Shown in pieces: positions 18,321-26,520 of a stretch of 64,000 nucleotides of DNA. The stretch spans positions 434,001-498,000 of the forward strand of contig CAWAPS010000005.1 in assembly GCA_963783945.1 (NCBI GenBank), in the 5' to 3' direction. The position numbers and the translations under genes were made by a program. Positions within the stretch are counted from its first letter, which is position 1, and every line of letters starts with the position of its first letter. Source of the stretch: CAWAPS01 sp963783945. Lineage in GTDB: Bacteria; Actinomycetota; Acidimicrobiia; Acidimicrobiales; Palsa-688. The notes under the pieces were generated by a model that was not told where the DNA came from, made no database searches, and saw only the letters and a program-made list of their open reading frames with translations.

Positions 18321-18485
18321 ATGGCTGTGTCAGTGGTCATCGCCGCTATCGTCGGGGCCGTCGGTGACCGGTGGTTGGCGGCCCTGTCGTCCTTGGCCGA
18401 GTCGCCCATCCGCATTCTTCACGGGGACCACCCCTTTGGCCTGGTGTGGCTGCCTGTGGCGTCCCTGACGGAGTATGCCCCCTGA
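18321..18485 (+). CDS. Possible small hydrophobic protein
   Basis: 54 residues from ATG: MAVSVVIAAIVGAVGDRWLA begins with a possible membrane segment of about 14 residues, and a second hydrophobic run is HPFGLVWLPVASL. It starts just after the first van promoter-like element and would be the first gene under it. There is no family match; it could be a relic of a vanJ-like membrane gene or a small cell-envelope peptide. No strong ribosome site. Confidence 0.35.
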   Translation: MAVSVVIAAIVGAVGDRWLAALSSLAESPIRILHGDHPFGLVWLPVASLTEYAP

Positions 18486-18640
18486 GCCGCTCAGCGGCCG
18501 CTCTCGCGTCGCGCCCCGAATACGGCAGCCTTGACCGCGCCACGAACCAGGTGCGGTGTCGACGCCGACTGCCTGCTAAAGGAGTACCTCCATCCTGAGC
18601 GGCGGACGGCTCGGCGACCACCCGGCGGCGGAGGGGGCGG

Positions 18641-18968
18641 ATGGCTGTCCCGGTCCTGTATGTCGCCCTCGCCCTGCTCGTACTGTTCGTCGGAGCGTCC
18701 GTGTATGGAGGGGCCACCACGTGGGGGCAGCTGGTGTGCGTGGCACGTGGCCGGCCCGGCGCCGACGCCCGAGACGGCAGCCGAGTCGCTGCGGCGGGCC
18801 GGGGCGGTGCGGGGGATGACCCTCGACATCAACCCGGAATGGGTTACGTTCAACTTCTGCATCCGCCCCGACCCCGCCAACCCCACATCGATCACCGGGG
18901 GCCAAGCTGCATTCACGGACGCAGCGCTCGTCCGACCGGTATCTCACACCTACCGAGGAGTCCCGTGA
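18641..18968 (+). pseudogene. Small membrane protein with likely frameshift
   Basis: It starts with ATG after GGCGGAGGGGGCGG and encodes an N-terminal membrane helix (VLYVALALLVLFVGASVYGG). After about residue 35 this frame becomes Arg/Pro-rich, whereas another frame from about 18750 is protein-like: PETAAESLRRAGAVRGMTLD, NPEWVTFNFCIRPDPAN, ending at 18968. The join suggests a single-base change near 18730-18750. The family was not recognised. It lies immediately upstream of the lysozyme-like gene and may form a unit with it. Confidence 0.4.
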
Positions 18969-19002
18969 CTTCTTCTCCGTGTCCACCATCTGACCGTCCC
19001 GT

Positions 19003-19890
19003 ATGCCGGCCGTCACGCGGGCCGGGCTCATAGACCGGCCGGCGGCCAAACGGACGCTGCGGGGCGGTCCGGCCGGGGCCCGGCGGGTGCTGGTCCTGCT
19101 GGCAGTCATCGTGGCCGGGGCGGTGGCCGGCGGTGTGGCCCTCATCCAGGCCGCCTGGCACACGCCCACCACGCCGGCCGGCTGCCGGGTCCCGGCGCTC
19201 TCCGGTTCGGGTACCTTCAAACTGTCGACGGACCAAGCCCAGAATGCCACGATCATCGCCGCGGTGGCCTTCAAACTGGGCTTGCCCGACCACGCCGTCA
19301 CCGTCGGCCTGGCCACCGCCCTTCGGGAATCGCGCCTGGAGAACCTGACCTACGGGGACCTGGACTCGCTCGGGCTGTTCCAGCAGCGCCCGTCGCAGGG
19401 CTGGGGCACCCCGGCGCAGATCCTGGATCCGGTGTACGCCGCCACAGCCTTCTACCAGCACCTGGAGCGGGTGCCCGGCTGGGAGACCATGGCCGTCACC
19501 GACGCCGCCCAGTCCGTCCAGCACAGCGCCACCCCGCTGGCCTACGCCCCCTACGAGACCGAGGCCCGAGCCGTGGCGGCGGCCCTGACCGGTGAGACGC
19601 CGGCCGCCTTCGACTGCCGGCTGGACGGTTTCTCCGGCGCCGCCCCAGCGGTGTCGGCCCTGCCCGCCGCCGCCGTCCGGGAGAGGGGCTCGACCCTGCT
19701 CGGGGCGCCGGTGAGCAGCCAGAAGGTGGGCTGGGCGCTGGCGTCGTGGGCGGTGGGCCACGCCTGGCGCTACCACGTGCAGGCGGTCACCTTCGGGAAC
19801 TGGCGGTGGACCGCGACCTCGGGCCGCTGGGTGAACACCCCGAGTGCGGTGGCCGCCTCGCCGGCCGTCCAAGTGGACTACGGGAGCTGA
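19003..19890 (+). CDS. Membrane-anchored lysozyme-like (transglycosylase-fold) protein
   Basis: 295 residues with a single N-terminal membrane helix (about 28-48) and the rest outside. The lysozyme-like core includes ATALRESRLENL (putative catalytic Glu), then YGDLDSLGLFQQRPSQGWG and a helix with ILDPVYAATAFYQHL, a block common in actinobacterial proteins often mislabelled heavy-metal transporters. It should bind or cut peptidoglycan. It sits between vanRS and vanHAX, downstream of the first van promoter-like element, so it may be co-induced with precursor remodelling (inference). Confidence 0.8.
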   Translation: MPAVTRAGLIDRPAAKRTLRGGPAGARRVLVLLAVIVAGAVAGGVALIQAAWHTPTTPAGCRVPALSGSGTFKLSTDQAQNATIIAAVAFKLGLPDHAVTVGLATALRESRLENLTYGDLDSLGLFQQRPSQGWGTPAQILDPVYAATAFYQHLERVPGWETMAVTDAAQSVQHSATPLAYAPYETEARAVAAALTGETPAAFDCRLDGFSGAAPAVSALPAAAVRERGSTLLGAPVSSQKVGWALASWAVGHAWRYHVQAVTFGNWRWTATSGRWVNTPSAVAASPAVQVDYGS

Positions 19891-20026
19891 CCGGCCGGCG
19901 CCGATCTCCCCCGGGGGCGACCAGCCCGCGGCCACCTCGAACAGGATCTCCCTCCTGGTCGGCGTGGCTGTGCAGGCGGCTGCCGGGGACTAGGCCGCGA
20001 ACCGGCCCGCAGATCAGCAGCCTGTC

Positions 20027-20107
20027 GAGCCGGGAACATATCGTCGGCATATCCAAAACCGCATACGTAGTGGCAACATCAGGTTGTCTTGACTTGGAGG
20101 CGTGACC
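20027..20107 (+). promoter_or_regulatory. vanHAX promoter element, copy 2
   Basis: Begins GAGCCGGGAACATATCGTCG and matches 18193-18272. CATATC is repeated 11 bp apart, suiting a dimeric OmpR-type activator. CATACGT about 30 bp before the GTG could be the -10 region. TTGGAGG lies one base from the GTG at 20102, so translation may start further downstream. Likely VanR target (inference). Confidence 0.75.
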
Positions 20108-21187
20108 TTCAGCCAACCAGCACCAACAGCAGCCTGCTGTGCCCGATCACTGGCGCCCTCGTCTTCATTGGCCGCATCCGACCACCATGGCGCACTTGGC
20201 GAGGCAGTCAGCGCCCCCCCGCGAATGGGAGTCACCATCTATGGATGCGGGCAGGACGAGGCCGCCCTGTTCCGAGAGCTGGCGCCTCGCTTTGGCGTCG
20301 TGCCGACTGTCACCGACGCAGGGGTGTCTGCGGCCAATCTTGAGATCGCATCTGGAAATCGATGTATCAGCGTCGGACACAAGCACCGAATCACGAGCTC
20401 CATCCTCGTTGCGCTTCGCCAAGCCGGCGTGAGGTACATCTCGACGAGAAGCGTTGGGTACAACCACATCGACGTCGAGTGCGCGGAGAGCGTGGGGATC
20501 TCCGTCGAGAACGTCTCCTATTCGCCCGACAGCGTCGCTGATTACACGCTGATGCTGATGCTCATGGCGGTGCGACATGCCAAGTCCACCGTCAGCCGTG
20601 CTCAGGCCCATGACTACCGATTGAACGACGTGCGTGGCAGAGAACTCCGCGATATGACCGTCGGCGTCGTCGGAACAGGACGCATCGGTGCAGCCGTCGT
20701 GGACCGACTGCGGGGCTTCGGCTGTCGCGTACTCGCCAATGACCGCTTTCCCAAGACCTCTGCCGAGTACGTGCCTCTCGATGAGCTGCTACAGCAGAGC
20801 GACATCGTCACGCTCCATACACCACTCAACGCGGACACCCACCATCTTCTGAATCGGCAACGGATCGAGCAGATGCGGCACGGCGCCTTCATCATCAATA
20901 CCGGACGCGGTTCACTTCTCGATACAGACGCCCTTCTTGTCGGGCTGGAAGGCCGTCAACTCGGCGGGGCGGCGTTGGACGTCGTCGAAGGAGAGGAAGG
21001 CGTCTTCTACTCCGACCACAGACGGCAAACCATCGAAAGTCAACTGTTCCTGCGCCTGCAACGGTTGCCGAACGTGCTCATCACGCCGCACACCGCCTAC
21101 TACACAGATCACGCGCTGCACGACATCGTGGAATTGACGCTCATCAACTGCCTACGGGTTGAAAGACGAGCGGCATGGGTCGCTTGA
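20102..21187 (+). CDS. vanH: VanH, D-lactate dehydrogenase
   Basis: Makes D-lactate from pyruvate for D-Ala-D-Lac precursors. The frame gives 361 residues; the first 41 lack family similarity, and ATG at 20225 (MGVTIYGCGQDEAALF) gives 320 residues, the usual VanH length. The NAD fold has VGVVGTGRIGAAV; the substrate Arg lies in TRSVGYNHID and NTGRGSLLDT, and the catalytic His in ITPHTAYYTDHA. It overlaps vanA by 13 bases, indicating tight coupling. It is very close in sequence to actinomycete VanH as I remember it. Confidence 0.95.
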   Translation: MTFSQPAPTAACCARSLAPSSSLAASDHHGALGEAVSAPPRMGVTIYGCGQDEAALFRELAPRFGVVPTVTDAGVSAANLEIASGNRCISVGHKHRITSSILVALRQAGVRYISTRSVGYNHIDVECAESVGISVENVSYSPDSVADYTLMLMLMAVRHAKSTVSRAQAHDYRLNDVRGRELRDMTVGVVGTGRIGAAVVDRLRGFGCRVLANDRFPKTSAEYVPLDELLQQSDIVTLHTPLNADTHHLLNRQRIEQMRHGAFIINTGRGSLLDTDALLVGLEGRQLGGAALDVVEGEEGVFYSDHRRQTIESQLFLRLQRLPNVLITPHTAYYTDHALHDIVELTLINCLRVERRAAWVA

Positions 21188-22209
21188 AGATCGCGATCCT
21201 CTTCGGAGGGACTTCCGAAGAGCATCCCATCTCCGTCAAATCTACGCAGGAGGTCGCAAGGCACCTCGACCTCGACAAGTACGAGCCGTTCTACATCGGG
21301 ATCACGAGAGGTGGTGCCTGGCAGTTGTGTGACGGCCCAGACGCAGATTGGGAAACCCGCCGTTGCCCCCCGGCGATGTTGTCACCGGACAGAAGTGTGC
21401 ACGGATTGCTCGTCCGCGAGCAAGGACAGTACAGAACGATCCCCCTGGACGTGGTGTTTCCCGTCCTGCACGGCAAACTTGGTGAGGATGGCGCAATGCA
21501 GGGCTTGTTGGAGCTCACCGGCATCCCCTACGTAGGCTGCGACGTCCAAAGCTCTGCGCTGTGCATGGACAAATCCCTTGCGTATGTCGTCGCGGGCAAC
21601 GTGGGGATTGCTACGCCGAGGTTCTGGACCGTCGCCGCGAACGGGCATGGTGATCCCGGTCGGCTGACATATCCCGTCTTCGTCAAGCCCGCTCGCTCCG
21701 GTTCATCGTTCGGGGTCAGCAAAGTGTGGCGAATGGAAGAACTCCCGAGCGCCGTGCAAGCCGCAAGGCAATACGACACAAAGGTGTTGATCGAAGAGGC
21801 GGTCGTCGGTAGCGAGGTGGGATGCGCGATCTCCGGGAACGAAGCGGAACTGATAGCGGGCGAGCCAGATCGAATTGTTCTGTCCCATGGGTTCTTCAGA
21901 ATCCATCAGGAAGATCAGCCGGAAAACGGTTCCGAGAACGCCACATTTGTCGTGCCGGCCGACATCTCGGCAGAAGTGCGTCAGCTCATTCAGGAGACAG
22001 CAACAACCATCTATCGCGCCTTGGGATGCAGGGGACTGGCTCGAGTGGACCTGTTCCTGAAGGAAGACGGCGAGCTAGTACTCAACGAGGTCAACACGTT
22101 GCCGGGTCTGACCTCGTACAGTCGCTATCCGAGAATGATGGCAGCCGCCGGACTGTCGCTTGCCGAAGTGATCGACCGGATCGTGTCGTTGGCATTGAGC
22201 GGAAAGTGA
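21175..22209 (+). CDS. vanA: VanA-type D-alanine--D-lactate ligase
   Basis: 344 residues, standard length. ATP-grasp features are present: LFGGTSEEHPIS, VFPVLHGKLGEDGAMQG, FVKPARSGSSFGVSKV, GSENATFVVPAD and LNEVNTLPGLTSYSRYP. The omega loop reads FRIHQE with His at position 244, the residue that gives D-lactate preference in VanA; D-Ala-D-Ala ligases have a Tyr-Lys pair here. The product should therefore be D-Ala-D-Lac, which lowers vancomycin affinity. The gene is between vanH (overlap) and vanX (2-base gap). Confidence 0.96.
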   Translation: MGRLKIAILFGGTSEEHPISVKSTQEVARHLDLDKYEPFYIGITRGGAWQLCDGPDADWETRRCPPAMLSPDRSVHGLLVREQGQYRTIPLDVVFPVLHGKLGEDGAMQGLLELTGIPYVGCDVQSSALCMDKSLAYVVAGNVGIATPRFWTVAANGHGDPGRLTYPVFVKPARSGSSFGVSKVWRMEELPSAVQAARQYDTKVLIEEAVVGSEVGCAISGNEAELIAGEPDRIVLSHGFFRIHQEDQPENGSENATFVVPADISAEVRQLIQETATTIYRALGCRGLARVDLFLKEDGELVLNEVNTLPGLTSYSRYPRMMAAAGLSLAEVIDRIVSLALSGK

Positions 22210-22211
22210 CG

Positions 22212-22820
22212 ATGCACGACGACTTTGTCTTTGTCGATGAGGTGATACCCGGCACACGTTGGGACGCGAAGTACGCCACCTGGGACAACTTCACCGGCAA
22301 GCCGGTGGATGGGTATCTAGCAAACCGCATCGTCGGCTCGCGAGCGTTGTGTGCCGCCCTGGAAGTGGTGCGAGACCGCGCCACGTCCCTTGGCTTCGGC
22401 TTGCTGATTTGGGATGGGTACCGCCCGCAGCCCGCCGTAGACTGCTTTCTTCGCTGGTCGGAACAGCCCGAGGATGGCCAGACGAAGCCACGGCACTATC
22501 CGAACATCGACAGATCCGAGATGTTCGAGAAGGGATATGTGGCCGCCAAGTCAGGTCACAGTCGGGGCAGTTCCGTCGACTTGACGCTCTACCAGTTGGC
22601 AACCGGTGAACTTGCTCCGATGGGCAGTCGCCATGACCTAATGGATCCAGTCTCACACCATGGTGCTGAGGGAATCACGCAGTGCGAAGCGAGAAACCGA
22701 CAAGTCCTCTGCTCGATGATGGAGGCCAGCGGCTTTCATCGATACGACTGTGAGTGGTGGCATTATACCCTCAGCGAGGAACCGTATCCGGACACCTATT
22801 TCGATTTCCCCATCGTCTAG
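22212..22820 (+). CDS. vanX: VanX, zinc D-Ala-D-Ala dipeptidase
   Basis: 202 residues, the exact length of enterococcal VanX. Zinc ligands His116 and Asp123 lie in KSGHSRGSSVDL, His184 in CEWWHYT; catalytic Glu181 and Arg71 (DGYRPQPAVD) are at the expected numbers. It removes the normal dipeptide so that only D-Ala-D-Lac enters the wall. The usual SGHxRGxAxD reads SGHSRGSSVD, a small variant. Last gene of vanHAX; no vanY, vanZ, vanJ or vanK follows. Confidence 0.96.
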   Translation: MHDDFVFVDEVIPGTRWDAKYATWDNFTGKPVDGYLANRIVGSRALCAALEVVRDRATSLGFGLLIWDGYRPQPAVDCFLRWSEQPEDGQTKPRHYPNIDRSEMFEKGYVAAKSGHSRGSSVDLTLYQLATGELAPMGSRHDLMDPVSHHGAEGITQCEARNRQVLCSMMEASGFHRYDCEWWHYTLSEEPYPDTYFDFPIV

Positions 22821-22982
22821 TTAAGTTAGTTCAGTTCGCCAAGGAATGGGAGACGGGGTGGGACGTCAGAAGACCATGATCAACGGGGTGTCCGCCGTCC
22901 TCCCCGCCATCACCCCACAATCCGCTGATCCCGGTTCCCCCGGCTTGTTGCGCTCGGTGACGTCTTCTCCCGGTTCTTGTAG

Positions 22983-23552
22983 TTCGCAGCTGCCCTAGCT
23001 GCGGCCCGGCTGATCATCGACGCGCAGGACTCCCCAGTCGTGCTTGTCGGCCACTCCTACGGCGGCGCCGTCATCAGCGAGGCAGGAACCGACCAGAAGG
23101 TGGCGGCCCTGGTCTACATCTGCGCGTTCGCGCCGGACAGGGACGAGTCGGTCAACACGCTTATCGCCGGTTTCCCGGCCGACGGGCCGCAGCCGCCGAT
23201 CCTGCCGCCCCGGGACGGCTTCCTGTTCCTGGACCGGAACAAATTCCACGCATCCTTCGCCGCCGACGTACCTGCCGACTTGGCCGCGTTCATGGCCGAC
23301 TCGCAGGTCCCATGGGGCCTGGAGGCCCTCGGCGGCCCGGTCACCGACCCCGCGTGGCGGACGAAGCCGAGCTGGTACATGGTCACGGCCGACGACCGAA
23401 TGATCCCTCCGACGGCCCAACGCACCATGTCCCAGCGGGCTGGGTCGACCGTGGTGGAGGTGGCGGCCAGTCACTCCGTTTACGTATCGCAACCGGCCGC
23501 CGTGGCGGACCTCATCAAGCAGGCCGCGTCCGCGGTCGCCGCGCAGCAGTAG
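22983..23552 (+). pseudogene. Alpha/beta hydrolase, N-terminally truncated
   Basis: The frame opens after a TAG at 22980 and has no N-terminal strands. It begins at the helix before the nucleophile: AAARLIIDAQDSPVVLVGHS, followed by YGGAVISEAGT. The rest is full: AALVYICAFAPDRDES, MVTADDRMIPP (acid) and EVAASHSVYVSQP (His). Normal members are about 230-250 residues, so about 60-70 are missing. A GTG at 23040 lies within the nucleophile strand and would not give a fold. Broken at the edge of the van cluster. Confidence 0.75.
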
Positions 23553-23737
23553 TCGCGGAACCTGACCTTCCTGTTTCCGGGGCAGGGGCGGCGGCCAAGC
23601 CATCCAGTTCAGCCGTCGGGTCGTGGGCCGTCGGCCTGGCTCGTACGAGCCGGCTTCGCGCCGCGCAACCCGGAGTGGGACTGCGGTCGGCGTGGGCTGG
23701 ATGCCACCGACCCGCAAGTTGGCAAGCTCAGCGGCTT

Positions 23738-24043
23738 ATGGACCGACTGAGGGGATGCACGCGCCGCCTCGACGAGGTGCACGTCTTCGAGCGCTTTGAT
23801 GAACGCGTCGGCGCAGCTGAGTTCGGGACCTACTTCATCGGTTACGCTCGCAACCTCGAGGTGATTGAGAAGATGATAAAGAACATGTTCATCAGCAAAT
23901 GGCCCGGCAATTACGACCGGATCCTCGACTGCTCGATGCCGCTCACCGGCAACCTGTTCTTCGTTCCCACCGCCGATTTCCCTCGACGACCAACCCCAAT
24001 CGCGGCTATCGCAGCCGGCGTCGATCGCATCAGGAGGAGCTAG
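23738..24043 (+). pseudogene. DyP-type peroxidase, C-terminal fragment
   Basis: About 100 codons with the typical end of bacterial dye-decolourising peroxidases: GTYFIGYARNLEVIEKMIKN, then PGNYDRILDCSMPLTGNLFF and VPTADF. The haem-binding His and the distal Asp region are missing. There is no start codon that makes a complete protein. Remnant of a haem peroxidase gene whose 5' part was deleted. Confidence 0.72.
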
Positions 24044-24099
24044 ACGAGTGAACTCCACCGTCGCTCCATCCGATCGCAGCACCGCCACCACGAGAGGAC

Positions 24100-24336
24100 A
24101 TGTACATGCCAGCACCGCAGACCAGCTTCGACGCCGACATCAAGCCTCTGTTCCGGGAAAAGGACCGCGATTCCATGCGCAGGGCGTTTGATCTGTGGTC
24201 CTACGCCGACGTCCAGACCCACGCTGCCGCCATCGCCGAACGCTTAAAGAACGGCTCCATGCCGTGCGACGGTGCGTGGCCTCCAGAACGGGTCGAGTTG
24301 TTCGAGCGCTGGGTCGAGCAAGGCAAGCCGGAGTAG
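24100..24336 (+). CDS. Small conserved protein of unknown function
   Basis: 78 residues (76 from the second ATG) after CACGAGAGGACATGTAC. The sequence FDADIKPLFREKDRDSMRRA, then FDLWSYADVQ, MPCDGAWPPERVELF and RWVEQGKPE belongs to a short actinobacterial family I have seen as hypothetical. FDxDIxPLF at the start and MPCDGxWP near the end are the distinctive parts. It follows the DyP fragment by 56 bases and may have been its operon partner. Confidence 0.7.
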   Translation: MYMPAPQTSFDADIKPLFREKDRDSMRRAFDLWSYADVQTHAAAIAERLKNGSMPCDGAWPPERVELFERWVEQGKPE

Positions 24337-24742
24337 GTGAACCGCGCGTGACTGGAACGGGGCCGAGAGCCGGGCGCACTCGCAGCCATAGCCCAGTGCT
24401 AGGCCCGCGGAGGGGCAGATGCTGAGCATTACGGCCTTCGGGGGCCACCGGGCGGGGCACATGATGAACCACGATCGGGCCAACGAGGCACTCAGACCGT
24501 ACATAGGGTCTGTTACGTGGACCGGGCAGGGCCCTTGCGAGCCGTCGATGGTGATTGTCCCCTAAGGACGTTCTCGCTGGCGGGTCGGCGGGTCCTCAAC
24601 GTGGCGCTCCGGGCGACGCCACCGAGCCGGCGACTGATGCGTCACCTCAGCAGCTGGGGGCACATCGGCGACTAACTCTCGCCCAAACTGTGATGTCTCA
24701 GTGTTTATGATAAATAATTGTAGTTAACTGTGGTATCAGCTG
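24337..24742. other. Intergenic, no gene seen
   Basis: About 400 bases, ending in an AT-rich stretch (24695-24740, GATAAATAATTGTAGTTAAC) unusual for this window. No gene was recognised. The AT-rich patch may be a terminator region or the edge of the duplicated module. Confidence 0.4.
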
Positions 24743-25057
24743 TCAAGTGGTCCTGCTCGTCGGGCTGGATTGAGCCTTGTTTTCGACGAGTACGTCCAGG
24801 ACCTCACCGATGCTTCGTTCCCGGCCAACGGCTTCTCGCAGGGGCAGGTGGGTTTGGATCTGGTAGCGGTTGCGACGCCCGTCGGTGTCTTTGTCTTTGA
24901 GCACATAGCCCGCCGTGGTCAGGTCGGTCACGATCGCGTAGGCGCTGCGCTCGGTGATGCCCACCGAGGCGGCTATGTCGCGCAGACGCACCCCGGGGTC
25001 ATGAGCGATGCAGACCAGAACTCGGGCATGGTTGGTGAGAAAGGTCCACTCTGACAT
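24743..25057 (-). CDS. Winged-helix (MarR/ArsR-like) regulator, copy B
   Basis: 104 residues. Identical over residues 1-84 to the protein at 4114-4410, with a longer normal-looking end (SIGEVLDVLVENKAQSS). The helix-turn-helix is RLRDIAASVGITERSAYAIV and the wing GRRNRYQIQ. It is divergent from the Hsp20 remnant at 25193 with the same promoter spacer as copy A, and is thus the better-preserved copy. Likely an autoregulated repressor of the Hsp20 module (inference). Confidence 0.85.
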   Translation of the reverse strand: MSEWTFLTNHARVLVCIAHDPGVRLRDIAASVGITERSAYAIVTDLTTAGYVLKDKDTDGRRNRYQIQTHLPLREAVGRERSIGEVLDVLVENKAQSSPTSRTT

Positions 25058-25192
25058 TGTTCTTGAGCCTAGCTGAATAATTCTAGAAATGGGTTACTAG
25101 TATCGGAGAACTAGAGTATGGTTAGTTGCGACGTTCGAGGCACGGCGGTCGCAGACCGCTAGCTGTTCGAGGGTCAACGAAAGGATCCGACC
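25058..25192. promoter_or_regulatory. Divergent Hsp20/HTH promoter region, copy B
   Basis: Inverted counterpart of 3979-4113 with only scattered changes, including the Hsp20 ribosome site GAAAGGATC and the CTAG-type half sites. It now drives a 28-codon Hsp20 remnant on the plus strand and the HTH gene on the minus strand. Confidence 0.6.
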
Positions 25193-25279
25193 ATGTTGAT
25201 GCGATTCGAACCGTTCCGTATCGTGTGGCCGACCGAGGCCACGGCCAGTTCGGCCGTCGAGGCCACCGTCCTCGGCTGA
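25193..25279 (+). pseudogene. Hsp20 remnant with two internal deletions
   Basis: Keeps the Hsp20 start (MLMRFEPFR), then jumps to sequence matching the middle of the gene (GTGGCCGA.CGAGGCCACGG) and then its last codons (GAGGCCACCGTC..CGGCTGA). The result is a 28-codon frame with a normal stop. The promoter and ribosome site are intact. Downstream bases up to about 25380 still match the 3' flank of the intact Hsp20 gene. Confidence 0.85.
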
Positions 25280-25450
25280 ACATCCGCTTCTCGCCTCGGC
25301 GACGCGACCACTTAGGAGCTCGCATCGTCGGTAGGTGAGCGGCGGGCAGGCGAATAAGGAGGGGTAGCCCGGCCCCTCCACTGCGCTCGCCTGGTTTTGC
25401 GGCCGCGGTGGCAGAAAAGACCTAACCACTTGAGGCGAAGGAGAACATAA

Positions 25451-25831
25451 ATGGCCGAAGATCAGGAACAACACCAGGCGAAATGGAGTGTCGCCGAATG
25501 GCACGGCAGGATGCTCGTTGATTCCGACGGCGAGAAGATCGGCAAGCTGCAAGACGTCTATGTCGATGTAGAGAACGACGAGCCCCAATTCGCGACGGTC
25601 AAGGAGGGTTTTTTTGGCCGCCATTTGACCTTCGTGCCGTTGAGGGGGATTCAGATCGGTCCCGACGACCTGCAAGTCAAAGCGACCAAGGAGCAGGTCC
25701 GGTCCGCGCCCGACATCGAGATGCACGGCGACGAACTCTCCCAGGCCGACGAGTCGGCCCTATATCACCACTTCCAACAGAACTACACACCGCCAGAAAC
25801 CGATAGCGGCCGGCGCTTGGCCCGCCGCTGA
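25451..25831 (+). CDS. PRC-barrel domain protein
   Basis: 126 residues from ATG after GGCGAAGGAGAACATAA. The PRC-barrel is about residues 12-75: HGRMLVDSDGEKIGKLQDVY, then QFATVKEGFFGRHLTFVPL and GIQIGPDDLQVKATKEQV. The end is polar (YHHFQQNYTPPETD). Such stand-alone PRC-barrel proteins are common stress-associated proteins in actinobacteria; their ligand is unknown. It lies in module copy B between the Hsp20 remnant and GAF-ANTAR and has no counterpart in copy A. Confidence 0.85.
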   Translation: MAEDQEQHQAKWSVAEWHGRMLVDSDGEKIGKLQDVYVDVENDEPQFATVKEGFFGRHLTFVPLRGIQIGPDDLQVKATKEQVRSAPDIEMHGDELSQADESALYHHFQQNYTPPETDSGRRLARR

Positions 25832-25901
25832 AACATCGCCGAGGTTATCGATGAGCGGGTATCCCGGCCCGCCTGTTCCCAGTCGAGAAAAGGACTGACC
25901 C

Positions 25902-26432
25902 ATGAACACCCAATTATCAGCATCGGCCGGTGTGGCGCTCGGCGCCTCCGAGATGGACCCCCTCGCAGAGATAGACGATCTCATGCAGAAACGGCGCGAC
26001 GATCAGCAGAGTTCAGCCAGCCAGGGCGCTCGACTCACTGCTGACCGTTTGGAGTTCTCTGCTCAGTTCGCCAGGGTCTGCCAAGAGCAGGTTCGCCCCG
26101 CCATGGACGGGATCCTCGAGCGCCTCCGAAGTAACGGAGGCGGGGGGATCATCGAGGAACACCCCGCGGATTTCCGGTATCAGAACCACCGCCTTGTCAT
26201 GTGGATGTCGCTCGAGGGCGAGATCGTCGGCGCGCCCCGCCAGGACCGCCACCCCTATCTCCAACTCGACGCCGATGTGGCCAAGCGCGACGTGGCGGTG
26301 TCGGAAGGCGACATGTGGCACGGTCACGGTGGGAACAGCAGCGGGAAGATCGGCGAATGGCAGCTCTCTGAGATCACCACCACCCGAGTTACCGAGGAGA
26401 TCCTGGCTATCCTCCGCCGAGCCGTCCAGTAG
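25902..26432 (+). CDS. Conserved hypothetical protein
   Basis: 176 residues, soluble. RBS GAAAAGGACTGACCC precedes the ATG. The N-terminal half is helical with a coil-like stretch (EIDDLMQKRRDDQQSSAS; FARVCQEQVRPAMDGILERL); the C-terminal half is likely beta-rich (LVMWMSLEGEIVG, HPYLQLDADVAKRDVAVSEG), ending TRVTEEILAILRRAV. No family name can be given. It is 70 bp after the PRC-barrel gene and probably in the same operon, convergent with GAF-ANTAR. Confidence 0.65.
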   Translation: MNTQLSASAGVALGASEMDPLAEIDDLMQKRRDDQQSSASQGARLTADRLEFSAQFARVCQEQVRPAMDGILERLRSNGGGGIIEEHPADFRYQNHRLVMWMSLEGEIVGAPRQDRHPYLQLDADVAKRDVAVSEGDMWHGHGGNSSGKIGEWQLSEITTTRVTEEILAILRRAVQ

Positions 26433-26520
26433 GTCCTTCCCGCTGTCACCACTTTGAAGACGGGAGGCGGACGTGACCGGCCACGGGCCGTGAGAGACGC
26501 TGATTTGCCCACCCCGTCCC

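Noticed and set aside
21175..22209. Housekeeping D-Ala-D-Ala ligase (Ddl)
   Set aside because: His244 in the omega loop, position between vanH and vanX, and overlap with vanH show a D-Ala-D-Lac ligase.
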